Positions 7,938 through 15,046 of a stretch of 64,000 nucleotides of DNA are shown here, one piece after another. Each line of letters begins with the position of its first letter. The first letter of the stretch is position 1. The stretch covers positions 1-64,000 of the forward strand of contig JBQCDV010000038.1 in the NCBI GenBank assembly GCA_051960855.1, given 5' to 3'. The notes below the pieces were generated by a model. That model worked only from the letters and a program-made list of their open reading frames with translations. It searched no databases and was not told where the DNA came from. A program made the translations under genes and the position numbers. The DNA comes from JBQCDV01 sp051960855. GTDB taxonomy: Bacteria > Actinomycetota > Actinomycetes > JAJZTN01.

Positions 7938-9065
7938 GTGACCTTCCCGATCGTCGGTGTGGTGGGCGGGGGCCAGCTCGCGCGGATGCTGGCGCCGCCG
8001 GCGGTGGCGCTGGGCATCGGGCTGCGGGTGCTGGCCACCGGCCCCGACGAGAGCGCCGCCCAGGTCATCCCGGATGTGCATGAGGGACGACACGACGACC
8101 TCGAGGCGCTGCTGCGCTTCGCCGAGGGCTGTGACGTCGTCACCTTCGACCACGAGCACGTGCCGCAGCCGCACCTCGCGGCCCTTGCTGACGCGGGCGT
8201 CACCCTGCGACCAGGGCCGCAGGCGCTGGCCCACGCGCAAGACAAGCTGCTCATGCGGCAGCGGCTGACCGAGCTGGGGCTGCCGTGCCCGCGGTGGCAG
8301 CGGGTCGAGACTCCCGAGGACCTCGAGCGCTTCCTGGCCGACGTGGGCGGCGAGGTCGTCGTCAAGACTCCCCGCGGCGGCTACGACGGTCGCGGCGTCC
8401 GGGTGGTCAGCAGCGCCGCCGATGTGAGCGACTGGTGGGGTCAAGGGGCGCTGCTCGCCGAGGAGCGGGTGGACTTCGTCGGCGAGCTCGCCGCCATGGT
8501 CGCGCGCAGTCCTCACGGCCAGGCCGTCGCCTACCCCGTGGTCCAGACGCTGCAGGTTGACGGCATCTGCAGCGAGGTGGTGGCGCCGGCTCGCATCGAC
8601 GACGACGTCGCGGTCTACGCGCAGGAGGTCGCTTTGCGCATCGCCGGCGCCCTCGACGTCACCGGCGTCCTCGCGGTCGAGCTGTTCCGCACGCCGACCG
8701 GGATCCTCGTCAACGAGCTGGCGATGCGCCCTCACAACTCCGGCCACTGGTCGATCGACGGAGCGGTGACCTCCCAGTTCGAGAACCACCTCCGCGCCGT
8801 CCTCGACCTGCCGCTCGGCGACCCGCGTCCCCTCGCCCCCGTGTCGGTCATGGTCAACGTCCTCGGCGGCGACTACCCCGACCTCTATCCGGCCTACCGT
8901 CACGTCATGGCCCGGGACCCTGAACTGAAGGTGCACGTCTACGGCAAGCAGGTGCGCCCGGGTCGCAAGGTCGGCCACGTGACCGCGGTGGGCCGCGACG
9001 CGCACGACCTGCTCGAGCGAGCGCGGCACGCGGCGGCGTACCTGCGCGGCGACATCACGGAGTGA
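7938..9065 (+). CDS. purK: N5-carboxyaminoimidazole ribonucleotide synthase
   Basis: ATP-dependent conversion of AIR and bicarbonate to N5-CAIR in purine synthesis. The 375-residue ATP-grasp protein begins with the typical [14 protein letters not shown] dinucleotide-like motif. It has [25 protein letters not shown] (ATP-binding lid lysine), [14 protein letters not shown] and [18 protein letters not shown], all diagnostic of PurK. It is followed after 4 bp by purE, the usual two-gene unit. GTG 7938 was chosen because the protein then starts directly at the conserved beta strand and sits 6 nt from a -10 box. Confidence 0.95.
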   Translation: MTFPIVGVVGGGQLARMLAPPAVALGIGLRVLATGPDESAAQVIPDVHEGRHDDLEALLRFAEGCDVVTFDHEHVPQPHLAALADAGVTLRPGPQALAHAQDKLLMRQRLTELGLPCPRWQRVETPEDLERFLADVGGEVVVKTPRGGYDGRGVRVVSSAADVSDWWGQGALLAEERVDFVGELAAMVARSPHGQAVAYPVVQTLQVDGICSEVVAPARIDDDVAVYAQEVALRIAGALDVTGVLAVELFRTPTGILVNELAMRPHNSGHWSIDGAVTSQFENHLRAVLDLPLGDPRPLAPVSVMVNVLGGDYPDLYPAYRHVMARDPELKVHVYGKQVRPGRKVGHVTAVGRDAHDLLERARHAAAYLRGDITE

Positions 9066-9069
9066 CAGC

Positions 9070-9645
9070 GTGACGAACGACGCTGCGACGCCCCCCGCCG
9101 TCCCCAGCTCTCCCGCCACCGCACCCCCGCTCTGGGGCGACGCCGCCGGAGCCCTCGTCGGTGTCGTCATGGGGTCGGACTCGGACTGGCGGGTGATGTC
9201 GGCGGCTGCCGAGGCGCTCACGGAGTTCGACGTTCCCCACGAGGTGCACGTGGTGTCGGCGCACCGGATGCCCCACGAGATGCTCGCCTACGGCACCGAA
9301 GCAGCGGACCGGGGCCTGCGCGTGATCATCGCCGGAGCCGGCGGAGCGGCCCACCTGCCCGGCATGCTCGCGGCTGTCACGCCACTGCCGGTCATCGGCG
9401 TCCCCGTCCCGCTCGCGACTCTCGATGGCATGGATTCGCTGCTGTCGATCGCGCAGATGCCGGCGGGAGTCCCGGTCGCGACCGTCGCCATCGGTGGGGC
9501 GCGCAACGCGGGCCTGCTGGCGGTGCGGATCCTCGCGGCGAGCGACATCGCCCTGCGTCAACGGATGGTCGCCTTCCAGGTGGCACTCGGCGAGGCGGCC
9601 AGTGCCAAGGGGCGAGCGCTGCGGGAGCGGCTCTCCGGGGCCTGA
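9070..9645 (+). CDS. purE: N5-carboxyaminoimidazole ribonucleotide mutase
   Basis: Class I PurE, converting N5-CAIR to CAIR. It is 191 residues with an N-terminal alanine/proline-rich extension of about 28 residues before the catalytic core. Core motifs are [12 protein letters not shown] (phosphate binding), [12 protein letters not shown] (catalytic histidine), [15 protein letters not shown] and [20 protein letters not shown]. Class I features match the presence of purK next door. GTG start, 4 bp after purK, so one operon. It converges with the acetyltransferase gene with a 5-bp gap and no room for a stem-loop terminator. Confidence 0.95.
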   Translation: MTNDAATPPAVPSSPATAPPLWGDAAGALVGVVMGSDSDWRVMSAAAEALTEFDVPHEVHVVSAHRMPHEMLAYGTEAADRGLRVIIAGAGGAAHLPGMLAAVTPLPVIGVPVPLATLDGMDSLLSIAQMPAGVPVATVAIGGARNAGLLAVRILAASDIALRQRMVAFQVALGEAASAKGRALRERLSGA

Positions 9646-9650
9646 CCGAG

Positions 9651-10307
9651 CTAGCGTCCGCCTCGCTCGTGCTGGCTGTCTGTGCGCGGTTGAGGCGCAC
9701 CGTCGAGCCACTGCTCCCGCGAGATGCGGTAGAGCACATGCCGCTTGAGCGGGCTGTCGTCGGCGACGTTGGGGTGGTCGAAGTCGCCGCCCTCGTCGTG
9801 CCACATGCCCAGCCGCTGCATGACACGCTGCGATCGCAGGTTGGTCGTTGCGGTGAACGAGACAACCTCTTCGCGTCGTAGCGACGTGAAGGCGTAGTCG
9901 AGAGCCGCAGAGGCCGCCTCCGTGGCGTAGCCGCGCCCCCAGAAGTCGCGAGCGAGGCGCCACCCCACCTCGAGGGCTGGGTCCTCGGCGGTCGTGAAGG
10001 CGGCTGTGAAGCGCGGATGGGCCAGCCCGACGAAGCCGAGGAAGTGCCCAGGGTCGGGCGCGGCAACGTCTCGCAGCTGCACCGCCCACAGGCCGTACCC
10101 GCGCTCGGCCAGCAGGCTCCGTTGCCGGTCGAGGAACTCGTCGCTGGCCGCTGAGGTGAGCAGCGAGGGGAAGTGCTCCATGACGACCGGGTCGGCGCCG
10201 AGCGCGGCCCAGGGCTCGCGGTCGGTGTCACGCCACTGCCGCAGGAGCAGCCGGCTTGTCGTCAGTTCGACAGGAAGCGTCGCGCTCAACGCGGCAGCTT
10301 CGGCCAC
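9651..10307 (-). CDS. GNAT family N-acetyltransferase (RimJ/RimL-like)
   Basis: A 218-residue acetyltransferase. The GNAT_3 fold is visible from TSRLLLRQWRDTDREPWAAL (beta1-alpha1), the acetyl-CoA loop region EVGWRLARDFWGRGYATEAA (Q/RxxGxG/A type) and FTATTNLRSQRVMQRLGM (beta5-alpha4). RimJ/RimL relatives acetylate ribosomal N-termini, other proteins or small amines, so the substrate here is unknown. The GTG start overlaps the end of the upstream CoA-binding gene by 22 nt. It is the last gene of the ugd operon. Confidence 0.85.
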   Translation of the reverse strand: MAEAAALSATLPVELTTSRLLLRQWRDTDREPWAALGADPVVMEHFPSLLTSAASDEFLDRQRSLLAERGYGLWAVQLRDVAAPDPGHFLGFVGLAHPRFTAAFTTAEDPALEVGWRLARDFWGRGYATEAASAALDYAFTSLRREEVVSFTATTNLRSQRVMQRLGMWHDEGGDFDHPNVADDSPLKRHVLYRISREQWLDGAPQPRTDSQHERGGR

Positions 10308-10729
10308 TCGATGGCAGGGCAGCGGTCCATCACGACGTCGAGACCTGCTCGCTGAGCCCGAGCCGCAGCCTCCTCGTCGACCACGGTGAGCTGCAGCCAG
10401 ACAGCGCGAGCGGCGATGCCGATGGCCTCATCGACCACCGTCCCGCACAGCTCGGCACGGACGAAGACGTCGACGACGTCGATCGGACCGACGGCCTCCC
10501 TTGCGGCGGCGAGTGTGGGATAGCCCTGCTCGCCGTGCACCTCGAACGGCGTGTGCCGTGCCTTCAGGTGCACCGGCACGATGCGCTTGCCCTGACTCTG
10601 CAGGAACCGGGCCACGCCATGCGCCGGCCGCCGCGCGTTGTCCGAGAGCCCCACGACCGCCCATACGCGCGTATCGTCGCGCAGCCGCCGGATGACGTCG
10701 CGGTCTCCCCACGCGCCCAGGGCGCTCAC
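10286..10729 (-). CDS. CoA-binding domain protein (YccU-like)
   Basis: A 147-residue single-domain Rossmann protein of the CoA-binding family (related to succinyl-CoA synthetase alpha N-terminus). Visible features are WAVVGLSDNARRPAHGVARF, the IVPVHLK strand, and IDVVDVFVRAELCGTVVDEA. It may bind CoA or a nucleotide, and no catalytic activity is established for the family. The GTG at 10729 overlaps the ugd stop as GTGA, which fixes the start, although the frame is open further upstream. Its place between ugd and an acetyltransferase gives no clear functional hint. Confidence 0.85.
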   Translation of the reverse strand: MSALGAWGDRDVIRRLRDDTRVWAVVGLSDNARRPAHGVARFLQSQGKRIVPVHLKARHTPFEVHGEQGYPTLAAAREAVGPIDVVDVFVRAELCGTVVDEAIGIAARAVWLQLTVVDEEAAARAQRAGLDVVMDRCPAIEWPKLPR

Positions 10730-12048
10730 GGTCGGCCCAACCCCCGGACGGTCCAGCCGGCTGCGCGCCACCTGTCGGCGTCCAGGACGTTGCGCCCGTC
10801 CAGCAGCCGCCGCTGCCGCACGACCTCGCCGACGACCTCGGGGTCCATCTCGCGGAACTCCCGCCACTCCGTCAGATGCAGGACGAGGTCGGCGTCGCGG
10901 CACGCCTCCATCGCGCTGTCGGCGTAGGTCAGCGTGGGGAAGTCGCGCCGGGCGTTGTCGTTGGCCTTGGGGTCGTAGACGCTGACGGCGCCCCCCTGCA
11001 GGTGGATGAGCCCGGCAACCGACAGGGCCGGGCTGTCGCGGGTGTCGTCGCTGTCGGGCTTGAACGCCGCACCGAGCACGGCCACCCGGGTGCCGAGGAA
11101 GCTGCCACCGACCAGCCCGAGGGCGAGCTCGACGACCCGCTGGCGCCGCCGGATGTTGATGGCGTCAACCTCGCGCAGGAAGCTCAGCGCCTGGTCGACC
11201 CCTAGCTCGCCCGCGCGGGCCATGAAGGCACGGATGTCCTTGGGCAGACAGCCGCCGCCGAAGCCGATGCCGGCATTGAGGAACTTCCGCCCGATGCGGG
11301 CGTCGTAGCCGATCGCGTCGGCGAGCTTGGTGACGTCACCGCCGGTCGCCTCGCACAGCTCGGCCATGGCGTTGATGAAGGAGATCTTGGTGGCGAGGAA
11401 GGCGTTGGCGGACACCTTGACCAGCTCCGCGGTCGCGTAGTCCACGGTCAGGAACGGCGTGCCCGACGCGATCGCCGTCCCGTAGACCTCCCGCAGGACG
11501 GGCTCGTCCTCGGTGGCGGTCGCCGGGTCGAGCCCGACGACGATGCGGTCGGGACGCAGCGTGTCCTCCACCGCGAAGCCCTCGCGCAGGAACTCCGGGT
11601 TCCACGCCAGGTGCACGGCATCCTCCGCCGGCGCAAGCTCGTGCAGCCGCGTCAGCACCGCGGGCGCCGTTCCGACCGGGACCGTCGACTTGCCGACGAC
11701 GAGGGTGGCGCGCTGCAGGTGGGGCGCGAGACCGTCGACGGCGCTGTGCACGTAGGTGAGGTCGGCGGAGTACTCGCCCTTGCGCTGCGGGGTGCCGACG
11801 CACACGAAGTGCACGTCGCCGAATTCGGCGACCTCCTCGTAGGAGGTCGTGAAGCGCAGCCGTCCGCTCTCGACGTGCTTGCGCAGCAGCGGCTCGAGGT
11901 CGGGCTCGTAGAACGGCACCTCCCCGCGCTGCAGCATCTCGACCTTGCGCTGGTCGACGTCCATGCCCAGCACCTCGAAGCCGAGCTCGGACATCGCGGC
12001 GGCGTGCGTCGCCCCCAGGTACCCCGTGCCGATCACCGTCAGACGCAT
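10726..12048 (-). CDS. ugd: UDP-glucose 6-dehydrogenase
   Basis: Oxidises UDP-glucose twice with NAD+ to UDP-glucuronate, a precursor for acidic cell-surface glycans. The 440-residue protein has the N-terminal NAD domain (MRLTVIGTGYLGATHAAAM), STVPVGTA, the central helix ELVKVSANAFLATKISFINA with the catalytic lysine, the catalytic cysteine loop GFGGGCLPKD, and a C-terminal UDP-binding domain (LGAAFKPDSDDTRDSPAL). It heads a three-gene minus-strand operon. ATG 12048 is 6 nt after a TAGGCT box. Together with galE (38 kb) and the mannose genes (51 and 62 kb) it widens the nucleotide-sugar supply for the envelope genes. Confidence 0.95.
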   Translation of the reverse strand: MRLTVIGTGYLGATHAAAMSELGFEVLGMDVDQRKVEMLQRGEVPFYEPDLEPLLRKHVESGRLRFTTSYEEVAEFGDVHFVCVGTPQRKGEYSADLTYVHSAVDGLAPHLQRATLVVGKSTVPVGTAPAVLTRLHELAPAEDAVHLAWNPEFLREGFAVEDTLRPDRIVVGLDPATATEDEPVLREVYGTAIASGTPFLTVDYATAELVKVSANAFLATKISFINAMAELCEATGGDVTKLADAIGYDARIGRKFLNAGIGFGGGCLPKDIRAFMARAGELGVDQALSFLREVDAINIRRRQRVVELALGLVGGSFLGTRVAVLGAAFKPDSDDTRDSPALSVAGLIHLQGGAVSVYDPKANDNARRDFPTLTYADSAMEACRDADLVLHLTEWREFREMDPEVVGEVVRQRRLLDGRNVLDADRWRAAGWTVRGLGRP

Positions 12049-12054
12049 GCGCCG

Positions 12055-12060
12055 AGCCTA
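12055..12060 (-). promoter_or_regulatory. -10-like box for ugd
   Basis: TAGGCT on the minus strand, exactly 6 nt before the ATG at 12048: leaderless layout identical to that of the GtrA gene. Confidence 0.5.
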
Positions 12061-12129
12061 GCCGCGGCACCCCTTCCCGAACGCCGCCCGCACGCGCCCT
12101 GTGGGTGAGCAGCTGTCCGCCAGCGTCGC

Positions 12130-12144
12130 TACTGTTCGGTAACA
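12130..12144 (+). promoter_or_regulatory. Possible -10 box and overlapping operator of the acyl-CoA dehydrogenase gene
   Basis: TACTGT (12130-12135) is a TANNNT box. It overlaps TGTTCGGTAACA (12133-12144), an inverted repeat with arms TGTT/AACA and a 4-bp centre. The site lies about 40 nt before the ATG at 12184, where a TetR-type repressor of fatty-acid genes could act. No -35 box is clear. Confidence 0.3.
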
Positions 12145-12183
12145 AAGACTGGTTCTGCCGACCACCTCGCCGGAGGGACACCG

Positions 12184-13338
12184 ATGTCCGACTTCGACCT
12201 CTTCCAGCTGTCCGAGGACCACGAGGCGCTGCGTGCCGCTGTCCGCGACGTCGCCGAGGACAAGATCAAGCCCTACGCGGCGGAGGTGGACGAGCAGAGC
12301 CGTTTTCCGCAGGAGGCCTACGACGCCCTGCGGGCCTCGGACTTCGCAGCACCCCACGTCCCGGAGGAGTACGACGGCGTCGGAGCCGACGCGCTGGCCG
12401 TCTGCATCGTCATCGAGGAGGTCGCGCGGGTCTGCGCCTCCAGCTCGCTGATCCCCGCGGTCAACAAGCTCGGGAGCATGCCGCTGCTGCTGGCCGCCAG
12501 CGACGAGCAGAAGCAGCGCTACCTGCCGCCGATGGCCCGCGGCGAGGCGATGTTCAGCTATGGCCTGTCCGAGCGGGAGGCCGGCAGCGACACCGCCGCG
12601 ATGCGCACCCGAGCACGGCGGGACGGCGACGAGTGGGTGCTCGACGGCCAGAAGTCGTGGATCACCAACGCCGGCGTCAGCGAGTACTACACGGTGTTGG
12701 CGGTCACCGACCCCGACGGCCCCAGGGGCCGCAACATCTCGGCGTTCGTCGTCGAGAAGGGCGACCCCGGCTTCAGCTTCGGGGAGCCTGAGAAGAAGCT
12801 CGGCATCAAGGGCTCGCCGACGCGGGAGCTGCGCTTCGACTCCTGCCGCATCCCTGGCGACCGGCTGGTGGGCGAGCTCGGCGAGGGCCTGAAGATCGCG
12901 CTGCGCACGCTGGACCACACTCGCATCACCATCGGCGCGCAGGCCGTCGGGATCGCGCAGGGGGCGCTGGACTTCGCCACCGGCTACGTCAAGGAGCGCC
13001 AGCAGTTCGGCAAGGCGATCGCGGAGTTCCAGGGCGTGCAGTTCATGCTCGCCGACATGGCGATGAAGCTCGAGGCGGCGCGCCAGTTGGTCTACGTCGC
13101 CGCCAGCAAGAGCGAGCGCAACGACCCCGACCTGACGTTCTTCGGCGCCGCCGCCAAGTGCTACGCCGCAGATGCCGCCATGGAGATCACCACGGACGCC
13201 GTTCAGCTCCTGGGCGGCTACGGCTACACCAAGGACTACCCGGTCGAGCGCATGATGCGCGACGCGAAGATCACCCAGATCTACGAGGGCACCAACCAGA
13301 TCCAGCGACTGGTGATGGCCCGCCAGCTGCTGAAGTAG
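12184..13338 (+). CDS. Acyl-CoA dehydrogenase
   Basis: FAD-dependent alpha,beta-dehydrogenation of acyl-CoA. The 384-residue protein has the usual three-part fold: helical N-terminus, beta domain with YGLSEREAGSDTAAMRTRA and WITNAGVSEYYTVLA, and C-terminal helices with RQQFGKAIAEFQGVQFMLAD. The catalytic glutamate sits in QIYEGTNQIQRLVMARQLLK near residue 366, as in short/branched-chain enzymes. A strong Shine-Dalgarno (GGAGGGA, 12172-12178) precedes the ATG. It could serve branched-chain amino-acid or fatty-acid oxidation alongside the hydratase/lyase pair at 3.4-5.1 kb. Acyl chain preference cannot be told. Confidence 0.93.
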   Translation: MSDFDLFQLSEDHEALRAAVRDVAEDKIKPYAAEVDEQSRFPQEAYDALRASDFAAPHVPEEYDGVGADALAVCIVIEEVARVCASSSLIPAVNKLGSMPLLLAASDEQKQRYLPPMARGEAMFSYGLSEREAGSDTAAMRTRARRDGDEWVLDGQKSWITNAGVSEYYTVLAVTDPDGPRGRNISAFVVEKGDPGFSFGEPEKKLGIKGSPTRELRFDSCRIPGDRLVGELGEGLKIALRTLDHTRITIGAQAVGIAQGALDFATGYVKERQQFGKAIAEFQGVQFMLADMAMKLEAARQLVYVAASKSERNDPDLTFFGAAAKCYAADAAMEITTDAVQLLGGYGYTKDYPVERMMRDAKITQIYEGTNQIQRLVMARQLLK

Positions 13339-13354
13339 CACCGAGCAGCGCGTA

Positions 13355-15046
13355 GTGACGCACGCCGACGGGACGAACGCCGCAGCCACGGCGGACGTCG
13401 TGGTCGTCGGTGCCGGCCTGGCGGGGCTGGTCGTCACCGCCGAGCTGGTCCAGGCGGGGCACCGGGTCGTGCTGCTGGACCAGGAGGGTGAGGGGTCCCT
13501 TGGCGGCCAGGCCTGGTGGTCCTTCGGCGGCCTCTTCCTCGTCGACAGCCCGGAGCAGCGGCGGCTGCGCGTGCGGGACTCGGTCGAACTGGCTTGGCGG
13601 GACTGGGAGGCCACAGCTGGCTTCGACCGGCCGGAGGACCACTGGCCACGCGAGTGGGCCCGCTCCTACGTGGAGTTCGCCGCGGGGGAGAAGCGCGCGT
13701 GGCTGCGCTCCCTCGGTGTGCGCTTCTTCCCCGTCGTTGGCTGGGCCGAGCGCGGCGGGAGCGGCGCCCTGGGGCCCGGCAACTCGGTGCCCCGCTTCCA
13801 CATCGTGTGGGGCACCGGCCCGGGTGTGCTCGAGCCCTTCCTGCAGCGGGTGCGCGATGCTGTCGACCGCGGCCTCGTCACGCTGCTCCCGCGCCACCGC
13901 GTCGCGGAGTTGGTGGTCTCCGTTGTCGAGGGCGGCCGTCGGCGGGTGACCGGAGTGCGCGGTCACCGGCTGGTCGCCACGGACGCACGGCGCGGCGAGA
14001 CGTCATCGCGTGAGGTGGTCGGCGACTTCGAGCTGGCAGCTCAGGCTGTCGTCCTCACCAGCGGCGGTCTCGGTGGCGACGAGGAGCGGGTGCGCTCGTT
14101 GTGGCCCGCACGTCTGGGGACGCCTCCGTCCCGCATGCTCGCGGGGGTGCCGGCTCACGTCGACGGCTCCGGTGTGCGGGCGGCGGTGACGGCCGGTGCC
14201 CGCACCATCAACGGCGACCGGATGTGGCACTACGTCGAGGGGGTGCACGCGCCCGACCCGGTGTGGCCGCGGCACGGCATCCGGATCCTGCCCGGTCCCT
14301 CGGCCCTGTGGCTGGACGCCACGGGGCACCGGCTGCCAGCGCCGTTCTACCCGGGGTTCGACACCCTCGGCACGCTCGCCCACCTGCGCTCGACGGGGCA
14401 CGACCACAGCTGGTTCGTGGCGACTCGGGAGATCGCCGGCAAGGAGTTCGCGTTGTCTGGCAGCGACCAGAACCCCGACCTCACCGGCCGCTCCTGGCGA
14501 GGCGTCCTCGCCCGCGCCAGGACCGAGGTCCCCACCCCCCTGCAACGCATCCTCGACGCGAGTGGCGATGCCGTGGTGGCCGACGACCTGCCGCAGCTGG
14601 TGGCCGGCATGAACGCGCTGACCGGGCAGGAGCTGCTCGATCCCGCCCAGGTCGAGCGCGAGGTCAGGGCACGCGATGACGAAGCGACAGCGCCGTTCGG
14701 CAAGGACGCGCAGCTCACAGCGGTGCGAGCGGCGCGCCGCTACGTCGGCGACCGGCTCGTGCGCGTCGCCGCGCCGCACCGCCTGCTGGATCCTGCGCAC
14801 GGTCCGCTCGTGGCGCTGCGACTGTCGGTGCTGACCCGCAAGACGCTGGGCGGCCTCGAGACCGACCTCGGCGGCCGGGTGCTGGACGTTGCCGGGCAGC
14901 CGGTGGAGGGGTTGTTCGCAGCGGGGGAGGCGGCTGGCTTCGGCGGCGGCGGGATGCACGGCTACCGAGCGTTGGAGGGCACCTTCCTCGGCGGCTGCCT
15001 CTACTCCGGCCGGGTGGTGGCCAGCGCGCTCTCGTCCCAGCTGTGA
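13355..15046 (+). CDS. FAD-binding dehydrogenase (KstD/fumarate reductase flavoprotein-like)
   Basis: A 563-residue flavoprotein. The FAD dinucleotide motif is VVVGAGLAGLVVTAELVQAG, followed by LLDQEGEGSLGGQAWWSFGG. The C-terminal FAD contact is GLFAAGEAAGFGGGGMHGYR then GTFLGGCLYSGRVV, typical of the KstD/succinate dehydrogenase superfamily. Proteins of this type are often annotated as 3-ketosteroid delta1-dehydrogenase-like, but the substrate is not known. The glycine-rich end suggests a non-covalent FAD. GTG start, 16 bp after the acyl-CoA dehydrogenase, so probably co-transcribed. Its last 46 nt overlap the end of the convergent GGDEF-EAL gene. Confidence 0.85.
   Translation: MTHADGTNAAATADVVVVGAGLAGLVVTAELVQAGHRVVLLDQEGEGSLGGQAWWSFGGLFLVDSPEQRRLRVRDSVELAWRDWEATAGFDRPEDHWPREWARSYVEFAAGEKRAWLRSLGVRFFPVVGWAERGGSGALGPGNSVPRFHIVWGTGPGVLEPFLQRVRDAVDRGLVTLLPRHRVAELVVSVVEGGRRRVTGVRGHRLVATDARRGETSSREVVGDFELAAQAVVLTSGGLGGDEERVRSLWPARLGTPPSRMLAGVPAHVDGSGVRAAVTAGARTINGDRMWHYVEGVHAPDPVWPRHGIRILPGPSALWLDATGHRLPAPFYPGFDTLGTLAHLRSTGHDHSWFVATREIAGKEFALSGSDQNPDLTGRSWRGVLARARTEVPTPLQRILDASGDAVVADDLPQLVAGMNALTGQELLDPAQVEREVRARDDEATAPFGKDAQLTAVRAARRYVGDRLVRVAAPHRLLDPAHGPLVALRLSVLTRKTLGGLETDLGGRVLDVAGQPVEGLFAAGEAAGFGGGGMHGYRALEGTFLGGCLYSGRVVASALSSQL

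Noticed and set aside
13355..15046. Specific assignment as 3-ketosteroid dehydrogenase (kstD)
   Set aside because: Only FAD-site motifs are shared; no steroid genes are nearby, so a general flavoprotein call was kept.
15001..15046. Frameshift or sequencing error at the overlapping convergent ends of the flavoprotein and GGDEF-EAL genes
   Set aside because: Both proteins end naturally with normal C-termini; a 46-nt convergent overlap is compatible with the general compactness here.
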